Assembly (NCBI GenBank): GCA_028023455.1
Contig: JAQFVV010012404.1
Span: 14,309,000 to 14,372,999, forward strand
From: Epiperipatus broadwayi
Lineage: Eukaryota; Onychophora; Udeonychophora; Euonychophora; Peripatidae
Direction: 5' to 3'
DNA length: 64,000 nucleotides
Each line of letters starts with the position of its first letter. The stretch's first letter is position 1. Shown here piece by piece: positions 47,561-60,240 of this stretch. The notes below the pieces were generated by a model. It was not told where the DNA came from. It did no database searches and saw only the letters and a list, made by a program, of their open reading frames with translations. The position numbers were made by a program, and so were the translations under genes.

Positions 47561-49699
47561 GAATCCAATTGTTGAGAAAGCCTAATATAATAAATTATAT
47601 AACTTAAATGAAGAAAGATAAAATTATCCCAGTTATATTTAAATAAATTGTTTATATGCCCTTCCAACTAGCTATACATGAAATAAACCTAAAATTATAC
47701 AGAGCAATGAGATCTATCCTTATAATTTATTCTCAAGATTGATATGACTAACTAATCAAATATATATCAGAAACAAAGGGAATTCTATTAAATCCAATCT
47801 ACACATCCAAAAGTAAATTTATATATATCTAAACATATCAATGAATAATAATATGTGTAAGTAACTTAAAGACTAAATAATAAGTGAAATACGAAGTTAT
47901 CCTCTATTAAATTGTGAATTCAATTAATTTCATAATGACTCTGGCACTAAAAGAAAAATAAGAATAAAATATTAATACTCTTTCAAATAAATTACAAAGG
48001 CATTACTTATAAAACAAATAGTACATCCTTTATTTTTATATTATGGTTTAATTTTAGGTAGTATCAATGTTTCAAATACAAACCCAAATACAAAAAAATA
48101 TATACATATATACTTGCAATAAGTATATATATTAATTAGATAAAGACATATTTGTGCTTAACAAGTATGCATTTTAATATAAACACAAATCCATATTTAT
48201 ATTTTTTTAAATATTCAAAATTTAAAATAAATAAAAATAAAAGTATATTATATCCAGCAAATATATAAATTATTGTTTAGGTCTGCATAAGAATTATTAT
48301 ATGAAGTTTAAAAAAAAAATGAAAATAGATAAATAAATAATAATAAAAATTTTTTTTTTTATAATAAAATTTGCGTATGTAAATTTTACTTATTAAAATA
48401 TACATATAGCAACACATATGCAACCTAAACTTATAAGCCATACTTTAAAATTTTAAATTACTTAGGTGTTAATTTTGACACCTGTATTTTAGAAAACAAA
48501 ACGCTTGAATTGAATAGAATGATATTTATAAAAAACGTTTCATTTTTATAATTAAATAAAAAAAAATATCGATTTCAAAAATATATATATTAATAAAATT
48601 ATTTACTACCTTTTGTTTTAAAGTTTAACTTGTTCATTTTTCTTTCAAAGTCAACTTATTCCATTGTTTTATTCCTTTATTTGTTTAATATTAGAATGCA
48701 TTCTATCTAAAGTTAAATTCAAGAAATAGCACGTTTAAAAAAAATATTGGTTTCCAAATGCACATATATACTTCATTTTTTTAAATTTCTCTCCTTGAAA
48801 TAAAAAATAATTGACATGTTGAATCCAATATATTAATTAATTTTAGTTACCTCCAGATTATTATTAGATTGACCATTATAGATTCTAGATAGCTATATCA
48901 AATTTCGGCTTCAAACGCGATGAAATTCATGTGTTGAAATTTGCTTAGTTTTTCTTTTGAAACTGTATTGGAATAAAAGAAAGGAAACGGCGCAGCTCCC
49001 TGGCTGTGATATATATATATTAGCCAGTCATCGTTTATGTATTTATTACAGAAATTTATCTTATTCCACTATTTTTAAGAATGGCAATTTCAAAGAAACA
49101 AAGTTCAACAAATTTTATCCTTCAGTTTGTTTAATCCCTATCTTAATAATAATAATGGCTTCTTTTGTTGTTGCTGTTGTTCCACATGCTACCAAATGCT
49201 GTTTTGAAAACCATTGTTACATATGTTTTCTTTTAAATAATTAACATTCAAAAAAAATATTAACCATATTAAAAAAATATTAAATCGAAAATTTATTTGA
49301 CAGCTTTTAAAATATATATATAGACATAAATAATAACATTACATTTTTTTAATAATCACCACAAATAAATAATATTTTTTTTATAATCAACAATTTATAT
49401 GTCTTTATTTATCTATAATAATTAGAACATATAAGTATTACTATTAAGCATCTCACCATTAAGAATAATAATAATAATAATAATAGTTAAATATTCACAA
49501 CGATGTACCATCAACAAATAAATAAAATAATAACTCCAAACAATAACTATAACTAATAACCATAAACAATAATAATATTTCATATATAAACATCAACTCA
49601 AAGAGTTTTTTTTAAAATAACAAATGATAATTTTTAAAATATTTTTAGACTTATCGATATTTACAATATATATATAGAATAAATTATGATTCGATATGT
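47561..49699. other. AT-rich stretch, nothing recognised
   Basis: No gene or RNA recognised. TTTACAA beside a TA tract at about 49660-49676 could be the far end of an LTR-like insertion starting at 47311, but internal support is lacking. Confidence 0.4.
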
Positions 49700-49719
49700 A
49701 TTTTTTATCCATTTAGTAG

Positions 49720-49750
49720 TGCTTTCGATTATCCCAGTAATCTGTATCAA
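49720..49750 (-). ncRNA. Hammerhead-like stem-loop at a PLE 3' end
   Basis: On the minus strand: TTGATAC-A-GATTA-loop-TAATC-GAAAGC. The order and spacing match a hammerhead core with a five-pair stem II, but the first motif departs from CTGANGA. Equivalent positions at about 39100-39130 and 13570-13590 have different stem sequences that still pair. Confidence 0.45.
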
Positions 49751-49766
49751 CTAAAGCTTTGAAATG

Positions 49767-50604
49767 CTAACTTTCCCACAATTCCGTGATCTTAATGTTC
49801 GCTACTTGCCTGTTAATTAAGTCATGTTTATATTTGTATATTAGCATAGCTTCCTTTATTTTTCTTTTATTGTTATTTTTTTCAATTTGCATTATTTTTA
49901 CACTGTTAAAATTGAAGTCAAACTATAAATACATGATTTATTATGGTCATAAAAAAAACAGATGCTGAAATATTATTATCTACTACGCAATTTTGTTTCG
50001 ATTTCTGAACACGTTTTAATAATAGCAAGTGTTCTTTAGTTCTTTTTTCCAACATACATCTATATTCACCTATATATCCACTGCCACACCTAAATATCCA
50101 TTTATAAATGACACAATTTTTATTTATAAATGAGGTTTTATCTTTGGAGTTATTTATTAATTTGTTTAATGTAGGAGGTGTGTAAAATGCAATATCACAT
50201 ATATCTTTATAAATTTTCCTTATAAACTTTACTTGATCATTTGAAATATATGGGATTGATATTCATATTTTTTTATTAGCAGGAGAATCAATATTATTAT
50301 TAAAATTTTTATTTTTATATTTTGTATTAAAATCTCTAATAACATTATATATGTGATTATAACTGTAGCCAACATTTAACAATTCATTCAAATATATTTC
50401 AATATTTTTGCCTTTATCTGATGAATATTTGCAAAGATTATTATTTTTAAATAAGAAGGACTTCAAACCTGCCACTTTGTGTGACATTAGCACTTTTGAT
50501 TTATATGGAATATAACCTCTTTTCACTATTGGTTTAATGGTCATGCAGTAATCCAGCATGCATTGATTTCTAATTATTTTAAGATCAAAATATCTAGAAA
50601 TCAA
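49767..50604 (-). pseudogene. PLE polyprotein C-terminus with GIY-YIG nuclease
   Basis: The minus-strand frame runs 113 residues to a TGA (50263) and continues in the same frame, so one stop interrupts it; a frameshift follows near 49960. Ordered features: end of the reverse-transcriptase region and linker (YIPYKSKVLMSHKVAGLKSF, LNVGYSYNHI), then IPYISNDQVKFIRKI, FYTPPTLNKLI, NNSKDKT, then the nuclease CGSGYIGEYRCMLEKRTKEH, a DHNKSC block and finally KIKEAMLIYKY...ELWES and stop at 49767. This is the characteristic layout of Penelope-like elements: GIY-YIG cuts the target, reverse transcriptase copies from the nick. The polymerase core is missing upstream, where a fold-back starts. Not functional. 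Confidence 0.82.
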
Positions 50605-50680
50605 TGCATGCTGTAACTAGAAATCAATGCATGCTGGATTAATGTATGACCATTAAACCAATAGTAAAAAGAGGTTATAT
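50515..50680. repeat. Inverted duplication at the broken end of the PLE
   Basis: AACCTCTTTTCACTATTGG...GCATGCATTGATTTCTA (50515-50573) reappears inverted at about 50595-50680, with the CTAGAAATCAATGCATGCTG part present twice in the right arm. The copied segment is PLE coding sequence. Confidence 0.8.
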
Positions 50681-53600
50681 TTTTCATGTAGTGTTCTTTG
50701 TGAAGATTATACATAGACTTAAGGATGTGTCTATTTTGATAGATCATACTATGTTTAAGTTCATCATAAGGAGATAACAATATTCATTTATTTGATATTT
50801 CTGGAGCTAATACGTATTTTTAAAATTAAGGAAATAAAATGTAAGCTACTTCTGTTTAAATTGAATAGAAGGACAGAAATGCGGGTAATTTTTGTTCTCT
50901 TCAATAAGGACGGAATATAAAATAAAGCATTATTAATTATGGAATTACTAAGGACAATTTAAAGTATTATTAAATGCTATTCAGAAAAATGCTAAGGATA
51001 ATTGCATATTTAATCCAGAACTGCACGGAGAATGTCATATATATTTTCAGTATAATAAAGGAGAAATTCACTGCTTGTGTATGATTTGGTACCTCGAATG
51101 GATATGCTATGAACACTGAAAGGTGCTGGGCATATTTAAGTTATGCTTATATTTTTTTTAAGTTATACTGCAGAAGTGCATTTTAGTTTATATTATTTCA
51201 TCAACTTGGAACTGAGCTTTGCAAGTGAACTTTTATTTTAAGTTACAAAACTAATAACCTTTGTTTCTCTATTTTTTTTTATTGCTTGTCATAATTAATG
51301 TATATGATAGGTAGATAGGCTTTATTTAGTATTATGTCATTTATAATCTGTGTTATTTTGACCATCAAGAACGTTTCTGAAGCGTATTTAAATGAGGAGT
51401 ACGCTGGTAAAAATTGATTGTGTTTAAATAGGTCTTATTGTTTCCTTATGAAGGTGAAAGAAATATTTTTTTAAAATATATTATTAGAAAGGCTTACATT
51501 TATTTTGTATACTTTATTATCTCAAAGTGAAAATTTTGTTCTTTGTTTAAATCAACGAACTTATAATAGAAATAGTTTGTTAGATATGAAAAAGATTCAT
51601 TCGTAATAATTAAAACCGTTAAATTTTAAAAAGTAATCTAAAGTTTATTAAATTAAAAGTTATGCCTTAATGCAATATTTAATTATCATGTTACCTGCTT
51701 AGTGTGTAATTTAGAGTTAATATTATATATACTTTTTATTCGCAGATGTGGGTTTGTTTGCACAATTATAATATTTGTTTGATAAAGTATAGTTTGTGAA
51801 TAAATTTATGCATAAATTTCATACACTGTCATATTCTACTGAGTTGAATGGATTGATATATTATCTGTATGTATTTGTCTGCCAGTATGTATTTATAATG
51901 TTCGATATTTAGAGAAGCTATGAAAATAGAAAGAAATCTGATTGCGTTGTAATGTCTATAGGGATAAAAGATCTTGCTTTTTTAGTATATGTTGATAATT
52001 TTCCATGAGTAGAGCCTAGTTTATTTTATATGCGTATGATTAATGATTTTTTTTGAAGTGATGTTCTTAGGGCCCCCCTGGTGATGAGGAATAATTCCCC
52101 ACCAATAATGTATTTAGAAGTAGATGAGTTATTGTTGAAGTATGATTAAATGATGCTTAGGAAGTTATGTGACGTTTTTCTTGGATTCTTGGTGTTGAGT
52201 AAATGTTCTCCACCAAAGGTATATTTAGAATCAGATGAATTATTGTAGAAGTGTTCAGTAAATGTTTATCTGATCCTCATGTAGATTCCCCTTGTAACGT
52301 ATAGTATATATAATCATAAAAATATAGCTTTGTATTAATTAATATGTGGCTAGATAAATTGTTAGATTAACTCTTGATGTAGTATTAGTGTAATATTTTT
52401 ATTGATGAATTACGACATTGTTCGAAATAAAATAATTGTATGATATTTTCTTAATGAATGGAGAGTTTATAGAAAAGATTGTTTTACATTATTGCTGCTT
52501 GAACGTGCACACACACGCGTGATATAAATAATATCGCGTATATAAAGTATAGAATTATTGAAATTAAAATGAGAAATAAATGCTTTTGAAATATACTACA
52601 TTCATTTAATAGAAGTATAAAGTATTAAGATTAAAACGGGAAATAAATATTTTAAAATACAGTGTATTTATTTAAATAATGTTACAAATCATCAAATCAT
52701 CAGAATAAACATGATTTTGTGCTATAAATGAAAGGTATACATAATTGAAAGTGATTATTAGTCAATTAGAGAAAGTTGCTTTGCTGAAAGCCAAATATAA
52801 GTAATTTGATTTATTTGGTTAATCAAGAGTAATATCCTCTCAAAAGTATTTTTTTGTGCTAATAATATTGCATGTTATTTATTTATTGTCATATAGATGA
52901 AACATGTAGGCAAAGCCTGTGTTCGAAGTCAGGATATTTAAACTTTGTTATTAATTTGCTTTGATAGTAGGGATAATCCCAAACTGATGCTAAAAATAAA
53001 AAAATTTTATTTGATAATCTAAATATATGTAAAACAAGTAGTCCATTTGTAAATATTATGTTAAAGCAAGTTTACTTGTTATAATAAATGATTTGTTTAG
53101 TTATTTAAAATCTTAAGAACTGTGTCTTGAGTTATTCTTGTGTACATTCGTATTTCCATTTCCACATCTCCACACTTCATAAATCTATTATAAAACAGAT
53201 ATATTATTTTAGAGTTATAATATTAAATTTGCTAGTGTCTGACAATATTGTGTTTCTTAATCCAAACATTATAAAGAGTATTTGCCACTTGATAAACGTA
53301 TTAGAAAGGTTGCCAGGTCAGTATATTTGTGAGATGATGATATAAGAGTAAAATACCCTATCCCTGTCATTATCTTATTATTGAAACACAGTAAAATATT
53401 TAGTCAATTTGTTTCCTTATATTTTATCATACTTTATAATTATAACTTATGGGCCAATGTAGTTTATTTGATTCAACTGTGTTTGTTAATTTCCCTGAGA
53501 TCTTATTGTTTATTTCTTGATTGGCATTAAAGTAGATGTTTAGATTATAATATGCCAAGTCATAGAATTGTTAAGAGTATAATTATAGCAAGCTGATATA

Positions 53601-56026
53601 TGTTATACTTGGATGAAGGAAGAAATTAAGTTTAAATTATATTTTTAATAGATTGTACTAAGTAAACATTATGATTCTTTATTATACAATTAATTAACAA
53701 AGGAATTTACATTATATTAAATGTTTTATAATATTTCTTCTTTTATTCATTTATTATCATATATCTTATGAACTGCCTATAACCTCCCACTGAGCTGAGC
53801 TGAACATAAACTTAAATATAGAGTCTCAGTAATAATTTAGTATTATATATTTTGTTATATTGTTCTATTCATTAATAGAACTGGTGCCTGGGCATTTCGC
53901 TCATGTAATGTATATGAGCGGTGTTGGGAGTGTAGGTTATAATATATATATTATAACGATCCAAAGGAAGTGGAGATCGAATCTAACCGCAATCTGCACT
54001 ACAAGGGTGCCATCTAAGCATTTGACCCTAGAAAAATTTATAAAGTAGGCAGATATGCGCTGTTAAGATTCCACTTTATTTAAATATTTAGATCATTAGC
54101 CCAACGTCACTAGCTCAGGGAGTAGCAGAGATAATAATATATAACTTTATATCTTAAATATAAAAAATAAAAGCCACTGCCAGAAATTAACACATAAAAA
54201 TATTTATTTACGCACATATAAATTTTGAATCATTTTAAATTTTGAGGAATAGATTTAACATTTAGATTTTTATATTAACTTTAAATTTTACATTTAAATA
54301 GATTGCAATGAGTTTAATAATTTATTTAGAGGGTCAAGTATGAATAGATTACATAGATCTGCATTTGAAAGGAAAATATTCTATCCCTTATTTAACCTTA
54401 GGCCAAAAGTTTGCAGTCAAACCGGCATCAATCCATCTGATACATTTATGTATTCAATGTAACATGAAATACAACAGCAAAAATATACTATACTGTCAGG
54501 AATGGACATCTGAACAGTATAGTTAGAGAAGACATTGACTCTTGACCAATACAGGAATGTTACATCTGTATGGCAAGAAGAACAATAAAATAAAAGCTCC
54601 ATAGGAAGGGACCGTGGTCCTTTTTGCCAACTTACAATCCCATCCATAGGCAAAGGGTTGGTGCGGTGTATACAGTGATTCTGCACGTAGCAAAACTCAT
54701 ACTACATCTACTGATTACACAAATATATCCAATCCATTGACCTAATTCAACTATGAAGCGAATAACCTAAGATTACCCTACCCTAATATAACTTATAAAA
54801 CTATATAGCCATTCACGCCCGATTTAAATTTAACATTTAGATACGTTCGCACAGACGAATTTTATAAAATTTGTTTTATAATGTTGAGTATAGATCAGCT
54901 GCATAGATTCCATGGTTAAAAATATTCCAAAATAAACATAACTGATCAAAATACAAAGTCATCGATAACATCAATTGCAGAGAGAATACAAGAAAACCCA
55001 ATAGTATTCATCATAAGATGCCGCAGGGACATCGATGACCTATATATTCTAATCGAATATGAAAACCACAACATAATTAACTGCTAACGAATCCATGCAA
55101 CATCCATACCCAACTTAAATTTCATCATTTAAAATTTAAACAAAAAGAAAAAAAATGAAAATGATTTTTATCAAACGCAAAACATATAAAATTAAACATT
55201 ATTAATTAATTTGAAACATAAGTCAGATATATATAATTTAAATATTAATTGTCAATTTGAAAATCAGATAAGAGTTTTTTTTTTAAATTTAGGTTAGCTG
55301 AAACTTAAAAGTTTGAACGAAAGTTTTTAATTATTTTTTTAAATTGTAAAGTTCATAGCTCACAGTAGAAGAGTCCAGATTCCTGTTTTTAATTCCCGCA
55401 ACATCTCCATTGGAAGATGATGTTTTGGAGGTGGCATTAGCTGGTACCATTCTGGTATCACAGTCTTTTCATTTTTAAAGAAGTGATAGAGAACGACAAA
55501 TGCGTCTTGTCGTTCTTCTCACCAAATCAAGTTGGAAACTGTCAGGAAAACTATATTTCTCTTTTTATAGTATCCACACAGATTCAACCAACAAAACATC
55601 ACTAATCCATCCTTTTCATTCGGATCCGGGCTGAGGCTTGGTGCTTCCATTGGTCAAACTAATTTCTCTTTATTCTCATCTAATTTTCATTTGACTTTTT
55701 AATTACACAAGAGCCCCAAGGCTAGCTTGCTTTTCAATTAATAAACAATCATTTCCATTTACAGATTACAGGAATTATTTAATACCTGTTTCTATTTTTA
55801 CTTACATTATTTCTTTATTAAAATATTTTTATATTTAAATCTTGTATTTTTTTATAAAAAAAATACGTTCAAGTACTTTTTTTTATTTATAAAAAAAAAA
55901 ATATTTTTAAAGTTTTGCATCTGTGTGAATATATATACGTTTAACAAACATTTTAATTTTAGCGTTTAGTTTTTTTTAAATACATTTATTTTTATTTTCG
56001 AACTTTAAGATTTTATTATAAATTAA
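50681..56026. other. AT-rich stretch, minor repeats, no gene
   Basis: No gene identified. An imperfect direct repeat of about 65 bases lies near 52090 and 52196 (CACCAATAATGTATTTAGAA / CACCAAAGGTATATTTAGAA). A hairpin AGAACGACAA...TTGTCGTTCT lies at 55490-55516. At about 53940 GGTTATAATATATATATTATAACGATCC forms a palindromic TA-centred junction followed by CGAATCTAACCGCAATCTGC and GGTGCCATCTAAGC, which looks like a relic of a mobile-element end. Confidence 0.45.
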
Positions 56027-56054
56027 TGTAACGGCATATTTATATACCGTTACA
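56027..56054. repeat. Perfect 8-bp inverted repeat TGTAACGG/CCGTTACA
   Basis: TGTAACGG at 56027-56034 and CCGTTACA at 56047-56054 around a 12-base AT loop, followed by a TA tract. The ends resemble the TGTAAC/GTTACA ends of the LTR-type insertions here. Confidence 0.7.
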
Positions 56055-56084
56055 ATATATATATAAACAAAGCCATTAAATCAT

Positions 56085-56290
56085 CTCCCAGGCTATGACG
56101 AAGGCCACAGTGCAATGCTCTCAGATCCAAGGCTCCTCACTGACGAAGGCCACAACTAGTCTGGGGATATTGGATGAGTAGGCACTAGATGGAGATTTTA
56201 TGCACACGCCTTCTGGCATCCATTGATTACTCTGGCTTGCACTGAGTGGCAATATGTTTAGAAAGTTTTGCCTGTTTTTTATTATTATAT
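56085..56290 (+). mobile_element. Retrozyme fragment with an 8-base hammerhead deletion
   Basis: Plus-strand family member. In the ribozyme (56125-56177) CTGACGA is followed by AGGCCACAA and then directly by CTAGTC: the eight bases GCCAGAAA (stem II 3' side plus the catalytic GAAA) are missing. Stem I still pairs. A partial GACGAAGGCCAC at about 56098 just upstream suggests a former tandem junction. Downstream it matches CCTTCTGGCATCCATTGATTAC. Confidence 0.75.
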
Positions 56291-58189
56291 TAATAATAAC
56301 TTTATACTAACTTCTTCTTAGAATTTCATCAATCTGACCAGCTTTCTAATATATATATATATCCCTCTAGAACATAAAATGACTAATAAGTAAATATATA
56401 CAAGCAACAATCTTTTTTTATCCTAAAGCTATTGATAAAACTAAGTAATAATAATAAAAAAGCACTTTAAAAACTCTAATATTAATTTTAAAAAATGTAT
56501 TATTGAATAGAACTAAACAAAAAATAAAATTATCACTTAGTTATTTTTGATGTTTAATTTTTGAGTTGAAAAAGAAAACTTACTCTTGAATATTTAATTT
56601 TTTTTTCTTTCTATATTTTCTATGCGGCACAAAAGATTAATTCTAGTTTATTTCCGTTATATTTTTCTACATGCGAGTTGATGATCTTGCCTTTTTCCTT
56701 GAATAGATATCTTTGATTCTTTTCAGGATACCTTTCTTTTGAACAGTAAAATTAATTATAGCTTTGGTAATTATTTGAAATATGACTATTCAGTTCTTTT
56801 CAATTGTTATTATTTTAATTTTCCTTTGCCATTTTTTAAAAATGTAATTCCTAGTTCTATGCATAATATTACAAGTAAGACTTTGCTAAATAAAAAAATG
56901 CTCTTAAAGGTAAGACTAGATCATCTGATGAGTAAGCTTTCATTAGGCAGATTTCCAAAAGATTTCTATCTAGATAAGTTTCACAGCAATCGTACGTTGT
57001 AGCAGATTAGTACAATTGGTATACTGGTTTAAGTCTAGTGTTCCATTCTTAAATTTCCAATAACACAGTGAAGTTTGAAGTCTCTTCATATTCTGTTTAA
57101 ACTGTTACCAATTTTCCCTTAATTTCTTAGATTCTAATGGAGTTCAATAATACAATTGCAAAATACAGTTTGACTTATCACAATTTAAACAGTTAAAAAT
57201 AATTGTATGGAGGTGTTAAGATTATTGTTTTAATCAAAACTTTTGACATAGATTTTTAGATAATTTCTCAACTCATGACATAAACTTAAATCAAATAACA
57301 AACGCTTATTCGTAATAAACAATTAATTTTATTGCACCATGCTATTTTTTAATGATTATCAACTTAATTACAACTACTCTTTTTTCATTAAACTTAAGAT
57401 AATTATTTTACAAATGAAAAATATGATTTTTTTTTTTTATATTTTCATACATAATCATCATAAATTTATCAAAATTGTCTAAGTCTATTAAAAATAACAA
57501 ATTTAATCAAAATTAGAATGCATATTAAGTTTTTTATATTTCACTTTATTAAATTTTGACTCTAATTAATATTTGTTTATATATAAATACTATGCTATTT
57601 AATAACATTCGCGTTCATTATAATAATTATTTTTGCAGTCAGTCTCATAATGCATTTCAATAAACTTTCAAATAATTTTACTTTTCATTTATCAATGCCC
57701 ATTCAATCAGTCTGACAAAGGAAAATTCCTCTTCTATTTGACTTTCAAACTATATATATATTGTAAATAAATAGACAATAACATACATCTAAAAAGGCGC
57801 AAACTTATTATTAGTGGAGAGCTTAGTGCACAAATGAATTAAGCCATGTAATATTTCATATATTATTTTGAAATTAAATATTACTAATTTCATTAGCACA
57901 TAAGTATGTAATGTTTAAGATTATAACCATATCACAGAACATTCTCATTCCAAATATGTTACTAAGAATTATTTTTGCAGGCAGTCACATAATCAGACAT
58001 TTTAATAAACTTGGCAAATAATTTTACTTTTTATTTATCAATGCCCATTCTTTCAGTCAGATAAAAAGAGAATTCCTTTTTTATCTGACTATTCCTTGTC
58101 TAGGGTTGGTATAAAACCAATAGAGCATTACTTAACCCCAGTTTACATAATGCTATTCATTAGAAATTTTTTTTTTTTTGCTTTACTCA
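56291..58189. other. AT-rich stretch with a diverged duplication, no gene
   Basis: Two related blocks occur near 57635-57745 and 57975-58060 (both with GCAGTCA...CATAAT, AAATAATTTTACTTTT and TATCAATGCCCATTC), an old direct duplication. No gene seen. Confidence 0.5.
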
Positions 58190-58340
58190 AGCTATGCCAT
58201 CTAGTGTAAACTTGAGTTATCAATAGCAATTAAATTATAGTTCATAATAAATGTGTATTCATTGCTTTCCTATTTATAACATCGGACTAGTTTCTAGTTT
58301 ATGGTTTTAATCAATCAGGAGGTTTGGATCTTGGAGAAGT
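58190..58340 (-). mobile_element. Strongly decayed retrozyme fragment
   Basis: On the minus strand it keeps GAAACTAGTC and AGATCCAAACCTCCTGA, but the ribozyme core is scrambled (CTGATTGATT) and stem II is lost. Confidence 0.5.
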
Positions 58341-58744
58341 ACATCTGAATTTTTTGGATTTAATGTGCCTTTTTTCCAGAAACCATCTATTACATCTTTA
58401 TTTTATGAAATATGTATAGTGTTATAAAAAAGTTATGTGCAGATATATATATAAATAATTTTGTAAATAAATAGTTTTATTATAGAAAATAATTATTACA
58501 TAACATTTCATAATTATTCACTCTAGCAAAATTTATAAGAAATTAGCATACACTAATTTAAATTGTGTATGCAAATTAACTATATATATGCAGAACACAC
58601 CCACTGAAAAAGCAATAGGCATAGTAAATGTGTATACAAAAGCTTGGAAAATCAGATATACATTTTTTTATTCTCAAGTAATGTCTATAAAGAAATGAGA
58701 AATAAAATATACAAATAAAAAATATTACAGTCTCTCGTCTGGAA

Positions 58745-58748
<4 letters not shown>

Positions 58749-58778
<30 letters not shown>
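58749..58778. repeat. (TA)n microsatellite
   Basis: About 30 bases of TA dinucleotide. Confidence 0.9.
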
Positions 58779-58781
<3 letters not shown>

Positions 58782-58819
58782 AAAACAGAGAATTACTTCT
58801 TTATAAAACTGCTTTAATA

Positions 58820-58847
58820 TTTCAACCAGAAGACTGGTTTTCATCAG
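58820..58847 (-). ncRNA. Hammerhead-like core beside the third PLE
   Basis: Minus strand: CTGATGA (58841-58847), A, stem II AACCAG-TCTT-CTGGTT (six perfect pairs), GAAA (58820-58823). The conserved core is complete. I could not find a stem I partner or a clear cleavage triplet, so a full ribozyme is not shown. Confidence 0.5.
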
Positions 58848-59294
58848 AAAACAAAATGGCTATTTACAGAAATTAAGCGCTAAAATATTATAGACAGTTA
58901 CATATCAGATAACAATACTAATTCCTATAGGCTAAAAATCTTTAAAAATTTTGTATAAAATATATATTTACAAAACTTTGTATAAAAATTGCCAAAAAAA
59001 TTATTTAACAAAAAACTTATTTTAAAAAACTAAAACCATACATACATTATTATTATATATTAAAATATATCAAAAAACAATACAAATATATTATTATATA
59101 TGTACACACCAAAAAAAACTGTATATACATATATTCTATATATATATATTCCACTTTGTGTTAGTCCACCTATAAAATAATTATTTAGGAAACAAAAAAT
59201 AATTATTTACGAAATAAATAAACAAATCTTTAGGAAACCAGGTAATTCAAATATGTGATAGTACCTATATTCATATTCATCCCATAACAAGATT

Positions 59295-60071
59295 TTGTAT
59301 AATAAATTTATCAATATAAAATATCCTAAAGGACTGTTAGATAGGGCAGCGGTAAAATCTTCAGAAGTTGACAGGAAGGAACTTCTTCTATCTAAGAAAA
59401 GAGAGAGTGAGTTGATAAATATACCACTGGTTCTTACCTTCAATGATGATTTGTCTAATATTAACCAAATATTATGGAAACATTTTAATATATTAAATTC
59501 CACAGATTATCTGAGATTTGTCTTTCCCTATCCACCTAAAGTTGTATATCGTAGACATAGGGCACTTAGGGATAAACTTGTAAGGACAGCTTTTGGCACT
59601 AATTTTGGGTCAGAAAAAGGATGTTTTTCATGTGAGGATAAGAGATGTCTTACATGCAAACATATTATTGTTGCAAAGATGGTTTAGGGAGATACCATTC
59701 ATGGTTTTAAATGATATATTCCCAACTATGTCAATTGTAAAAGTATAAACTTGGTATATTTGATAGAATGTAATAGATGCTTGTGTCGTTATATAGGTGA
59801 GTCAGCAAACAGTCTACATATTAGAATGAGCAACCATGGGTTTGAGATTTTACATAAAAATTAAAATAGACCAGTTTCTAAACATTTCAATTTACCTGAT
59901 CACTCGATTGATCATTTAAGAGTGATTATATTGGAAGATAATTTTTCTTCCATGAGAGACAGAAAACAGAAGGAGAGTTTATTTTTATTTTTAAATTTTA
60001 AGACATTATATCCTCATGGGATGAATATAAATATAGGTACTATCACATCTTTGAATTACCTGTTTTCCTAA
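59295..60071 (+). pseudogene. PLE C-terminal region with GIY-YIG nuclease, three stops
   Basis: One frame runs from 59295 to 60071, broken only by stops TAG (59685), TGA (about 59715) and TAA (about 59862). In order: IPLVLTFNDDLSNINQIL, a KHFNIL block, VVYRRHRALRDKLVRTAFG, a cysteine-rich part (GCFSCEDKRCLTC), then NYVNCKSINLVYLIECNRCLC, RYIGESANSLHIRMSNH, VSKHFNLPDH and DRKQKES. This is the end of a PLE of the type with a Cys-rich linker before the GIY-YIG nuclease. The reverse-transcriptase domain is missing at the 5' side. It differs clearly from the PLE at 49767-50604, so at least two PLE lineages are present. The preserved frame suggests moderate age. Confidence 0.82.
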
Positions 60072-60240
60072 AGATTTGTTTTTTTATTTCCTAAATAATT
60101 ATTTTTTTATTTCCTAAATGATTATTTTTTGTTTTCTAAATAATTATTTTATAGGTGGACTAGCACGAAGTGGAATAAATATAAAATATATATGTATATA
60201 GTAAAATACATATAGTAGAATATATATATATATATATATA

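Noticed and set aside
54417-54686. 89-codon minus-strand open frame
   Set aside because: No recognisable motif, and the frame length is not unusual for a locally less AT-rich stretch.
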